DNA of 64,000 nucleotides. Source: Brachionus plicatilis. Its lineage: Eukaryota; Rotifera; Eurotatoria; Ploima; Brachionidae. The DNA is taken from contig QEOQ01000207.1 in assembly GCA_010279815.1 (NCBI GenBank), positions 2,478,239 through 2,542,238 on the forward strand. Direction: 5' to 3'. Numbering within the stretch: position 1 is the stretch's first letter; each line of letters begins with the position of its first letter. The notes beneath the pieces are model-generated. The model had not been told where the DNA came from, made no database searches, and saw only the letters and a list, made by a program, of their open reading frames with translations. Below are positions 11,901-20,779 of this stretch, in pieces. A program made the translations under genes and the position numbers.

Positions 11901-14900
11901 TTTCCTTGTCAAATAACACACCAGTCGGCATTATTTCAAAAAATTAGGTTATACTTTGTCTTGTGTAGCTATTTTTCTAAAAAATATATTTTTATCTATT
12001 TTGAAACTAAAAAAATGACTCAATGCTAATTTAACACTAATTAAAGATAAGGAATTATCCAACTGTAACCAAAATAATTTTTGAAATAGTGAATTATAGC
12101 TTATTAATCAACTGTAATAACAAAAAAAAATATTTTAATCTTAACAATAATGATTAATAAAAAATCAACGATAAAAGGTCGATAAGAAAAGATAATAAGC
12201 TTCTTGCAATAAAAAAATTAACGATACTTAGCGAAAAATTTGTGAGAAATAAGGAACTTATCGATAATTCTCGTTTTTGTATCGCTAAAAGGGTTACTTG
12301 GGTTTTATACAACTCTGGTACAAATTAAAGCTAAGTTTACATATTTTGCTATTCGACTCTTTCTCAACTTTTCATTTCCCCCATTTTTCATTTAGGAAGA
12401 GTTGAAGAAAAGAAAAAGTCGAGGAAGAGTCGAGAGAAGGAAATATAAAAGTTAGTTTTAAATTGTTCTGAATCTAAATTCAATATTTGAAAAATAAAAA
12501 ATTTAAGCTTAAACTAATAAATATAAAATGCGTGTTTACAGTGGTTCTAACAAAAGTGAACCGTTCCGTTCCTAAAAAAGGAACGGAATGGAGACCCATT
12601 CTTAAAAAAGCATTCCAATTCCATTCCCAATCCCACTCCATCCGTTCCAAGCATTCCAACGGATGGAATGGATGTAATGGAATTGAACCGGTTGAACGAA
12701 ACGGATGGAACGGGAATGCTTTTTTTAAAGAATTCGTGTCCATTCCGTTCTTTCTTTATGAACGATCGTTTCACTTTTGTTAGAACTACTGTGATAAAAA
12801 AGAGGCCAAACGTCGACATTTTCTCAAACTAAATTGATAATTGTATTAAAATAATTTTTTTTTATTTATTTTTAAAGACTTTAAAAATATTGAGTTGACT
12901 TATTTACGATTGATCTTTATTATGATGAAAAATTATAAATTTAGTGTACAGTCGACTCGCTTTAATCCGAAACTCCTTTATTCGTAAAATTCGGCATTCG
13001 GACGTTTTTCTTTGGTCCCTACCCCCTTTCCAATACTTTCAATACAAATTTCATCACTTTTATTCGTAATTTTAGTTCGGTTTATTTTGCCATTCGTAAC
13101 AAAAAAAAATTAAAATTCTAAATCTGCGAGGGTGAGGCCCTAACAGATCAAGATATAATTGAAATTGTTCTAAAAAACAATCAAAACTGTAATGACGAAG
13201 TTGAGATAGTCGATCAAGAACCTGTATCTGTAAGTTTTAAACAAGCAAAGCAGGCAATAGATCAGGCAATAGATAGAAGCAGGAAATTTTTTTTGAAACT
13301 TCTAAAGATTTTAACGAGTGTGACTTAGAATTGTTATGGAAAATAAAAGAGCGGATGTCTGATTTGAGGTTGAGAAGTCTAAACCAGACATTTATTTCTT
13401 CTTTTTTTAAAAAAAATTAATTTAAAAATTATTCCGTTTAATTTAAAATTAAATGTTTATTAAACTATATTTTTATAAATTGTTATCAATAAAATTTTGT
13501 ATCAAAATTTACATTCATTAATCATTCAGATTTTTGTTCGTTTACGGATTAAAGATAATCCGTAAAACTTAATCCGTAATGGTTATTTTCGGTCCCGTCT
13601 TTTACGGATTAAAGAGAGTCGACTGTAATACCAAATAACAGATTTTTTTAAAAATTCTATTTAAATATTTTAAATAAATATCATTTGTAGATCTTTTAAT
13701 TAAATATATAAAATAAAAAAGTTTTTTTTGAATTATTAATATAATATATATATAAATTACTTTCAAAAATTTAACATGGTTGTATTTGACAATTAATCAA
13801 AATCCGTTCGCCATGTTAAAAGAAAGAATGGGCGGTGCTTCACATTTAATTTAAAACAAGTATTGAAAAAGACTTAACAACAGTCTTACTCTTACTATTT
13901 AAAATTAAGTTTTACCTTTATTTTAATTTAAAAAAGCGCTAATTTTTATTTTTGAATTTTCATCATACTTTGAATTTATTTCCAAATTTGAATATTGAAA
14001 TGAAAGAATATAAAAATTTTGCTGAAAATGTTAAACAATTTTATGAACAAGAGAAGGAATTAATAGAATTATTAGTTAATTTAAAGCAATCTTTTATTAG
14101 TAAAAAAAAAAATTATTAGATTATTCTGGCGAAAATTTGTATCATTTAGCGGTAGAAAAATTATTATTAAATAAATTAATTTTTTAAATTTAGGTTCATG
14201 AGTTTTTAAAAGACAAAATGACAACATAATGTTAAAGAGGATATCTACTTAAAAACAGGAAAATAAAACATAAATTAAAATATTATTATTTCATAAAAGG
14301 AGAAAAGAAACATAAAAATAAAAAAAACAATTATTTATTTTTACAAAATGTTGAAATTAGTATTGGTAATCAGAGTGACGACGGTAGAACTTTGAAGATG
14401 ACATCTTCAATGCTTCTTCGTTTACCAACACTAATAAATTTTACATTAAATTTACCAAAATTTATGTGAGTTTTTTTATTGAACAAAGCTTGATAAATAA
14501 TAATATATAAAAAGCTTTTATTTTTTTTAGCTCTTTCAATTTATTATTCTTTAATGTTTATTTACTGTTTACAATATTATATTGTTATTTTTATTATGTT
14601 GGTATATTCAAATTATATCACTATAACTAGCTTCTAATCTTCTACTTTGGTATCGCTCGTGCGAAACCAGTATATTGGATAAATAAATAAATAAATAAAT
14701 AAAATCATTAGCAATAAGTCTATTGATCCATTAGGGAAACAAAAACGACAAATTTTAAATGTTAATTTTACGATAGCAAAAAAACATTCAAAGGAAAGAA
14801 TAATACTAATATCCTTTTGAACTCTCTGTACAAGCTGTAAAATAAAAAATTTATTGAAAAAAAACAACGCATATCTTAAATCAAGTAAACAATTAAAGCA

Positions 14901-15872
14901 GTGTCCCATCCACGACTTGTTTATAATTTCAATTATAAATTAAAATTTATTAAAATCTCAAGCTAAATGTAAATTTTAAAAGAAATTAAAATTTAGCCTC
15001 AATAAAGTGCCTAATATAGTGTTTTTTTCATAAATTTTGTACATTGTTCAGTAACTCAATCACTTACAATGCAGTATTACGAATTTACAAAATACAGGTG
15101 TCTAGTTATTAGCTCGTTCCTCGAAATTATTTTAAAAAATTAAAAACAAGCATAAAAATTTTACTTTAGATTTTAGCAGTAAGTACTAAAAAAATATTTA
15201 AACATAGATTCAGGAATTGAAAAATTTTAAATATGAAAATTTCATGTTAATAATATAAAAATAAAAATATTTTTCCTGTTTTAAGGAAAAGAAAGGACGG
15301 GAAAACAAATCCTGAGAAAATTTTCAATAAGAAGAAAGGAAGAGTGAATAAAGAGTAGAGGAAGAAAAAAGAAAAAGTTGAGGAACTGGAGAGGAACTGG
15401 AGAGGAATAAAATGCAGTCAAGTTAGGTTTAAATTGTGTTGTATGCTTTTGGCTATTGACATTATTTTATTTTTTTTATTTAGGTCAACACATTATTTGT
15501 ACAATATGCTTGGAAGGACTTAAAAAAAACTCTCCATTCAACCATTCCTTCCATTGTCCTATTTGTAGATATACCATTTTAAAAAACGATTGCCAAGAGT
15601 CGGAAGCAAATTTTGCCATAAATAATTCTAGAACTACTCCTCCTACAACTCCTACTAATAGTAGTATTAGTAGGAGTCCTACTAATAGTAGTCCTAGCGA
15701 CATTGTCGAAACACATATAAATGTTCATCAAGTTAATTCAACTCCAAACGGTGGTCTGTCGTCTGGTAGTGGTGGTGGTCTCGTCCTTTTTATAATCATA
15801 TGTCTTTATGGATGCTTTTGTACTTTTTTAATAGTTATAGTGTTGGCCATAGTTCTACCTTTAGTATTATGA
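8937..15872 (+). CDS. RING finger, single-pass membrane protein (2 exons)
   Basis: The model joins exon 1 (8937-9009) to exon 2 (15484-15872), giving 153 aa. Donor is GTAAGA at 9010, acceptor TTTATTTAG at 15483. The split codon T|GT makes Cys25, so the join restores a complete C3HC4 RING: C7, C10, C25, H27, C30, C33, C49, C52. After the RING comes a Ser/Thr/Pro-rich linker with TPP and TPTNSS repeats, then a hydrophobic segment from about residue 125 to the C-terminus (VLFIIICLYGCF onward). The family is therefore a small tail-anchored RING protein, probably an E3 ubiquitin ligase at a membrane; substrates cannot be inferred. The first ATG is at 8937; an upstream ATG at about 8918 stops after two codons. 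An AATAAA signal follows the stop at about 15876. The 6.47-kb intron is made largely of transposons. Confidence 0.8.
9205..9455. mobile_element. MITE with AAGTTAAAAATTAGTT inverted ends
   Basis: AAGTTAAAAATTAGTTCCGT at 9227 on + is matched by the inverted AAGTTAAAAATTAGTTTCGT at about 9440. Between them lies sequence rich in CTGCAAA/TTTGCAG words. It sits in the RING gene intron. The exact ends and target duplication were not resolved. Confidence 0.5.
9548..9903. mobile_element. 356-bp MITE with 9-bp TSD (MULE-like)
   Basis: A 9-bp direct repeat TCAACACTT (9539-9547 and 9904-9912) flanks the element. Its inverted repeats, GGGGTCGTGAAGTTCATTTC on the left and GGGGTTGTGAAGTTCGTTTC inverted on the right, extend about 130 bp. 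The centre carries CTGCAAAA/TTTGCAGA words. Long inverted repeats with a 9-bp duplication are typical of Mutator-like elements, hence the class call. It lies in the RING gene intron. Confidence 0.8.
10530..12302. mobile_element. 1.77-kb element with CCCAAGTAAC ends, nested inside an older MITE
   Basis: CCCAAGTAAC at 10530 is matched by GTTACTTGGG ending at 12302. Inside both ends are clusters of ATCGATAA/TTATCGAT words: 10577-10650 on the left, 12165-12290 on the right. Flanks read GACTTGTGACTTGTAACTT on the left and TTATACAACTCTGG on the right. Together these are the end of the AAGTC-rich MITE family seen complete at 37681-37979, so this element jumped into such a MITE. No transposase frame is visible. 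A further 216-bp element is nested at 11721-11936. Confidence 0.65.
11721..11936. mobile_element. 216-bp MITE with perfect 22-bp inverted ends
   Basis: The ends are exact inverted repeats beginning AAATAATGCCGACTGGTGTG, and the pairing breaks immediately inside them. The GCCGACTGG core is GC-rich against the surroundings. No coding capacity. I could not see an unambiguous target duplication. Confidence 0.7.
12538..12793. mobile_element. MITE with GGAATGG-rich palindromic core
   Basis: The ends pair: CAGTGGTTCTAACAAAAGTG on the left and CAGTAGTTCTAACAAAAGTG inverted on the right. The interior, 12565-12760, is a degenerate array of GGAACGGAATGG and its complement, about half GC, which folds back on itself. 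Because of this symmetry both strands show open frames of 87-98 codons; these are not genes. The element is in the RING gene intron. Confidence 0.75.
12949..13625 (+). mobile_element. pogo/Tigger-like element, deleted, TA target duplication
   Basis: TA dinucleotides (12947-12948, 13626-13627) flank inverted ends CAGTCGACTCGCTTTAATCC and CAGTCGACTCTCTTTAATCC. The interior retains about 75 codons of a transposase C-terminus on +, from about 13127: EALTDQDIIEIVLKNN, then acidic DEVEIVDQE, then SFKQAKQAIDQAID. This resembles the tail after the DDE domain in pogo/Tigger transposases. The N-terminal CENP-B-like HTH and the catalytic core are gone. Ends, TA duplication and tail agree on the class. 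Confidence 0.8.
14000..14119 (+). other. possible small coding fragment, unrecognised
   Basis: An ATG opens 39 codons rich in K, E and L (starting MKEYKNFAENVKQFYEQEKE). It stops just after an A-run. The next frame continues LDYSGENLYHLAVEKLLLN, so a single indel in the A-run would give about 60 codons. I do not recognise it. It lies in the RING gene intron and may be a decayed element gene. Confidence 0.25.
14350..14442. mobile_element. short foldback with TTAGTATTGGTAA ends
   Basis: AAATTAGTATTGGTAA at 14354 pairs with TTACCAACACTAATAAATT near 14440. An inner pair, GAAGATGACATCTTC, sits at 14391-14405. Too small to code. Probably a very short MITE. Confidence 0.45.
14636..14705 (+). repeat. 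probable retroelement 3' end with (AAAT)n tail
   Basis: A GC-richer block containing TATCGCTCGTGCGAAACC runs into a six-fold TAAA/AAAT microsatellite (about 14679-14703). The same arrangement, unique block then AAAT tail, ends the SINE at 62615-62730. I infer a truncated SINE or LINE 3' end. Confidence 0.4.
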
Positions 15873-15979
15873 AAATAAAAGGTTATATATAATAATTGTC
15901 AATCTCTAAGTTAAATTAAGGTTTTTTAAATGGAATACGAATCTAAAATAAATAATTTCAAAAAAAATAATTTTTTATT

Positions 15980-17437
15980 CTAATTTTCATAGAAAGAAAT
16001 TGCTTCATATTTTTGCTTGAGGCCAATTAAATTCGTTAAATTCTCATCAACATAAATTTTCTTCAATTTTGAAATTTGATTTATTTCAATTGTTTCTATC
16101 GGATTGTTCACTAAATAAATTTCAATCATTCTTTCCATTTTTTCAAAAAGTTCTAATTTAATATTCCTTAATCGATTTGTCCTCAAATCTAGCGACTCTA
16201 AATATTTTAAATTCTTAAAAGCTTTTTCATCAAAAAACTCAATTCTGTTCTCTGCCAAACTCAAATCTATCACTTCACTTAAATCAGAGAAAACCATGCT
16301 TTCTATTGATTCTATTTGGTTGTCATTCAGGTTCAAAATAGTCAACTTGTTCAAACCGTTGAACAGGCCGTCTTCCAGATGCTTAATTTTGTTCGCACTG
16401 ATGCTCAAATAAGCCAAAGACTCAAGGGCGTCGAACAGCCCTACTTCAAGCCTGGTTAAATTATTATTGTCCAATCTCAGCGTTTCAAGTTTTCTCAAAT
16501 CTTGGAACAATATTTTATCTAACAAACTCAATTGATTATTATCTAAATTTAGCTCTTCTAAATTATTCAAATTTTGAAATAAACTCGAATCTAACACTTC
16601 TAGACGATTGTTTCTTAGATTTAAAAATTTGAGTTTTTTTGTATTTCTGAATAAATCGACAGGTAAATTAGTGATTAAATTATTTTTCACACTCAGACTC
16701 TTTAATTTGCTCAAGCTAGCGAATAAATTTTGGTCCAGACTTTTAAGTTTATTGCTGCTTAAGTTTAGTTCAGCTAAACTGAGACAATTTTCGAATATAT
16801 TCTGGTCTAATGTTTCCAATTTGAGCCCGCTTAGACCAAGAGTGACTAAATTGGTCAAATTTGAAAGTAGACTTTTCTCAATGCAAGGTATCGGGTTGGA
16901 GTCTAGATAAAGAATGGTGAGCGAAGGAGGCAATTTTGAATTGAATTCACTTAGCTGGTTGAAGCGCAGGTCAAGTTCGCTAAATGCTGCCAAGCCTGTG
17001 AAAATGGTTGGAGCCAAATTTTCGATGCTGTTTCGGCTCAGATCAATAAATTTTAGTCTGGCAAGATTTGTGAACACATTGGGGTGCAATTTGGCAATGA
17101 TATTTTGGCTGAGGTACAAATTTTGGATGTTTGTCAGAGGCTGGAAAATGCTGTTGCCAAGATAGAGTATTTTATTGTGCGACAAGTTCAGGGTTTGAAC
17201 GTTGCCAAGGCCATTAAAAGCGTTGTCGTGCAAAAAATTTATTGAGTTATGAGGCAGGAAGAGACGTTTTAAATTTTCACAATTGATAAAAGTGTCGCGC
17301 TCAATTTGGGTCAAGTGATTATCGCTTAGATCGATCAGCTCTACCTGGTCTAAATGGATGAACGCTGAAAAATTTATTGACTTCAAATTTGAGTAGCTTA
17401 GCTGGATTCGATTGTTGTTGTTGTTGTTTTCAGTCAT
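15980..17437 (-). CDS. leucine-rich repeat protein, single exon
   Basis: An uninterrupted 485-codon frame. After a short N-terminus with a run of six asparagines (residues 4-9), almost the whole protein is 24-residue LRRs of the type L-x2-L-x-L-x2-N-x-(L/I). I count about 17-18 units from residue 30 to about 455. There is no signal peptide, no cysteine-capped N or C flank and no membrane segment, so an intracellular scaffold role is more likely than a receptor. Repeat proteins of this sort match many families (SLIT, ALS, Toll ectodomains), so similarity alone would not identify the function. It has no introns, unlike its neighbours; it could be a retrocopy or simply intronless. It ends 107 bases from the RING gene stop (tail to tail), with AATAAA directly after its own stop. 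Confidence 0.85.
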   Translation of the reverse strand: MTENNNNNNRIQLSYSNLKSINFSAFIHLDQVELIDLSDNHLTQIERDTFINCENLKRLFLPHNSINFLHDNAFNGLGNVQTLNLSHNKILYLGNSIFQPLTNIQNLYLSQNIIAKLHPNVFTNLARLKFIDLSRNSIENLAPTIFTGLAAFSELDLRFNQLSEFNSKLPPSLTILYLDSNPIPCIEKSLLSNLTNLVTLGLSGLKLETLDQNIFENCLSLAELNLSSNKLKSLDQNLFASLSKLKSLSVKNNLITNLPVDLFRNTKKLKFLNLRNNRLEVLDSSLFQNLNNLEELNLDNNQLSLLDKILFQDLRKLETLRLDNNNLTRLEVGLFDALESLAYLSISANKIKHLEDGLFNGLNKLTILNLNDNQIESIESMVFSDLSEVIDLSLAENRIEFFDEKAFKNLKYLESLDLRTNRLRNIKLELFEKMERMIEIYLVNNPIETIEINQISKLKKIYVDENLTNLIGLKQKYEAISFYEN

Positions 17438-17927
17438 TTCAGAAAAAAAAGAAATTTAAAATTTTTCACTCAAAAAATTTTGAAAATTTGTTTAGACTGT
17501 TTTTACCTATAATTTATTCCAATGCATTTAATAATAATAGGTTGAGTCTAGAAAAAAAAAAAGTCAATTTTGATTCTATTTGAATAAGCTTTTGAAATTA
17601 AACCTAAGGGAAACAAGTTTGTCAAATTAACTAATCGATTAGCATAAATCTCAGACTTTGAAAAAGTTTTAAAGTTAAAATTATTCCCAAGGGAACTGAT
17701 GTAAAAATTAAGTCTGGCGACGAGGATAAAAGCCCCTGAAGACTAATAAAATTATTTTTCGGAGACAGTGATGTTAAAGGTGCATGCAGCAGCTCTCTGG
17801 CCAGCATATTATTTAATTAAATATAAAAAAATTAAAGTAAAAATTTAAAAAATAAAAGATAAATTAGATAAATTGAATTGAGTATTGACAAGTGGTAGAT
17901 ATTTTTAAGAATCGAACAAAAGGTGTT
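17438..17927. other. 5' flank of the LRR gene
   Basis: No gene seen. The piece 17705-17810 is noticeably less AT-rich (GGCGACGAGGATAAAAGCCC, later GCATGCAGCAGCTCTCTGGC). It could be an old retroelement or a regulatory block. I cannot decide. Confidence 0.35.
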
Positions 17928-17935
17928 CATTTATT

Positions 17936-18582
17936 GGCAAAATGAATATTTTTGTACATTTTTTTATTTTTATATTTTTACATTTTTGAGAGAAAATAAA
18001 AATCTCAAAATTAAAAAATCTAAAAAAATTTTCATTCTAGAAAAGTAATAATAAATTCGCAATTACTTAAAAAGGAGGTTTAGAAAAATTTGAAATATCT
18101 CAAAAAGTATACATCCTGGATTATAATAAAAGACCTTAGTTATTCTGAAATCGGATTTTAAAATTTTTAATACGATATACCATTAGATCAAGAATTTTCT
18201 AAGCTTTTTGATTTTTATGTTTGTTTTCTTAAATTCAATTTTATTTTTAGCGAAAAAACTATAATCTACTTTTAAAGAAACCTGACCCCCAATTTTATAC
18301 GACTGACCCCCAACTGACCCCCATTTTTCTTGAAGAGAATTTAACGAGCTTTCTAAAAATGTGACTAGTTTTTCTCCAGGAAGTATAGTTTTTGAGATAT
18401 TTTGATTATAATAAAAGACCTTAGTTATTTTGAAATAGGCACAATTTTAGAAAGCTAGTTAAATTCTCTTCAAGAAAAATGGGGGTCAGAAAATTTTAAA
18501 AAATTGGGGTCAGTATTTTAGTCGGACCCCAAAAATGTAACAATGTAAAAATATAAAAATGTAAAATAAATTACATTTTGCC
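17936..18582. mobile_element. 647-bp hAT-type MITE, 8-bp TSD
   Basis: An exact 8-bp repeat CATTTATT (17928-17935, 18583-18590) encloses ends GGCAAAATG and CATTTTGCC. A longer imperfect inverted repeat of about 70 bp, TACATTTTTATATTTTTACA words, follows inside. Two further internal features mirror each other: GACCCCCATTTTTCTTGAAG at about 18314 against its complement near 18475, and a direct repeat ATTATAATAAAAGACCTTAG at about 18119 and 18405. No coding sequence. Confidence 0.8.
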
Positions 18583-18837
18583 CATTTATTGGAGTTAAAA
18601 AAATATTTTTAGTAAAGGCTATTCTTTTAAAAGATTGATTTTTTGCTTGTTTTTTAACTTTTAAGATATTTTTTGAACTATGTGGGCAAAGTTTTTGTTA
18701 ATTTCAAATACAAACAAAAATTCTTTCTTTTTTGACAAATTTAAATCAAAATTAATAAAATTTAATTTAAGAAATACTACAACACAATGCAACATACTTT
18801 TTAGCACCTTTTTAACCTAAAATACCGGCACTATATC

Positions 18838-19550
18838 ATATTATAGAAAATTTTTTTATAGAAAAGACAATTTTTATGTCGAAATGTTTTATAGAAAATT
18901 AATTTATAGAAATTATTATAGAAAATTTTCATCGAAAATTATTATAGAAAATTTCTTGCATAATTATTCTGAATTTGTAATTACGTAAGCTATTTTGAAA
19001 GATAGTATAAATGATGATATTAAATTTCAATTTTTTTGCATTATTTTACAATTGTTACTATGGATAAAAACTCTAAAAATTTAGTTGGCTCCAGTAATAC
19101 ATTATTTTGAAAAGAATTACGGAAACGGATCCAAAAAGGTCTACCTAGGTCAAATAATAGCTTGGAGGCTTGGCATAAGTCTCTTTCGCAAGATGTTGGA
19201 TCACATCCAAATGTAAATAAGTTGGCTGAACATTTGAAAAATGAGCAGCATCTAACAGATGTACTAATTGAACAAATTAATAGCGGCATAGTTTATCCAC
19301 GTGAAAAATCAGAAATTAAAAAAGATAATGAAATTATGTATTTGTTTAGTATTTACAACAGAGAAAAATTAGCAAATTTTTTTGATAGATTAATTCTTGC
19401 TTTAAAATAATTAATTGTTTAATTGTTTTTTTACAGGTTAATTAATACAGGTAAATTTCGATGATATTTTTCTATAAAATGAGTTTCTATAAAATGATTT
19501 TATTTTCAATAAAATTTTCTACAAAAAATTTTTCTATAAAATGAATAAGT
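18838..19550 (+). mobile_element. MULE derivative with TATAGAAAATT array termini
   Basis: The left end (18838-18960) is an array of about seven TATAGAAAATT-like units. The right end (19478-19550) is the inverted array of TTTCTATAAAATGA units. Between them, 19109-19410 on + encodes the C-terminal portion of a MULE transposase: LRKRIQKGLPRSNNSLEAWH, then SHPNVNKLAEHLKNEQHLTD and LIEQINSG. An in-frame stop precedes it. In MULEs the NN-LE-WH motif and SHPN region follow the third acidic residue. The rest of the transposase is absent, so this copy is non-autonomous. Confidence 0.7.
19162..19410 (+). pseudogene. MULE transposase C-terminal fragment
   Basis: The open frame has 82 codons, starting from an in-frame codon rather than a convincing ATG. 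Key words are EAWHKSLSQD, SHPNVNKLAEHL and EQINSG. Upstream, in the same frame, LRKRIQKGLPRSNN extends the match after an in-frame TGA. It is the only coding part of the array-ended element around it. Not functional alone. Confidence 0.65.
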
Positions 19551-19657
19551 CCCGTTTTTTTTTTTATTTATTTTATATTTTGTAGTGTGGATTAACTTGA
19601 TTATGATATTAAAGGGTAAGACTAGATGAATTATGGTATTTACAGTTTGTACAACTT

Positions 19658-19885
19658 GTCTAAGGCTTCTGAAGAGTGGCTATTGGAGTTGGCTTTGGAA
19701 CTCCTTTACAGAATAAGCCTTCGCTTATTTGAGGAGCAATGTTGTAAAATGTGACAAGATCTTTTATTAGGGGGTTTACTCTAAGAGCTCTAGTAAGATA
19801 GTTTCTCGCAAGTTTTTTGCATCTTTCTTGAATAGTTTCTAGGTTAAACCATTTTAGGCCTCATTTAAAATTTGCAGTTCCAGTG
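19658..19885 (-). pseudogene. LINE ORF2 C-terminal fragment
   Basis: Minus-strand reading from about 19880: GLKWFNLETIQERCKKLARN, then YLTRALRVNPLIKDLVTFYN and GLFCKGVPKPTP, with a TAG stop at about 19662. The words are typical of the extreme C-terminus of Jockey-like LINE ORF2 proteins. Only the last 65-70 codons are left, as expected of a 5'-truncated insertion. Confidence 0.6.
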
Positions 19886-20779
19886 TAGACAGCGCAAAGG
19901 CTGACAAAATTTTATTTGAAAAAATTCAACACAGAGTACAAAATTCAAACTTCCACTAGAACCAATTTATACTTTGTGTTGTTGTAATTAATTAAATAAA
20001 TGTTTAATTAAATTTTAAATTAATAAAAAAAATTGCAAGAAGAAATAGTTATTAGTTTAGTATTTGAGTTTCAAACAACTTTTAAATTAATCGATTTTTT
20101 AATCTTAAAATTTTGGCACAATTTATTCAACATAGAAGTACTCTTCAAAGCCTTAAGTCAATATGAAAACCATCCAAAATCTCGCTAAAGAAATAAAATT
20201 AATCATTTTTGAACAGAAGCCTCAACATCTTTTATTCTATAAACATGGTTAGGAATAGTAAGAGAAAGCTTTAAATGATTAAGCTTTTGATGATTTTATT
20301 GTAGAATTATAGGAAGAAAAAGTTAAAGTAAAAATTAGTTAGAAATGTTTTCAGTATTTACATAACAACCAAAAAACTATTCCCATCTTCTTTTGAATGC
20401 TGTTAGCTCAGATAATTAAAAGCACAAATTTTTTTTAAACATAATTTTATATTTTTAATTATTTATTAGATTCAATTAACGCCAATTCTGACGATGTAAA
20501 ATTATAAAAAATAATGTAAAAATATAAAAATAAAATTTTTTTATCATAAATTGAAACGAGAAATATTAAATTAAGTAAAGTGAAAAATTTTTTTAGAAAT
20601 TATTTAGAAATTGTCTTCTAATAACTGTTTTTATTAATTTAAATTTAAAAAAAAATAAATATTGAAAAATTGTATACAAAAAGAAAAACAAAAATTCTTT
20701 TAAATTTTCCTATGATTTTTTTAAAAGGCTTTTATTTGTATGTCGAGAAGGGCTTTTCTATTTTGATCATTACATTCTA

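Noticed and set aside
12480..12819. Three overlapping open frames of 87-98 codons on both strands
   Set aside because: They are produced by the symmetric GGAATGG palindrome of a MITE; composition is repetitive with no domain.
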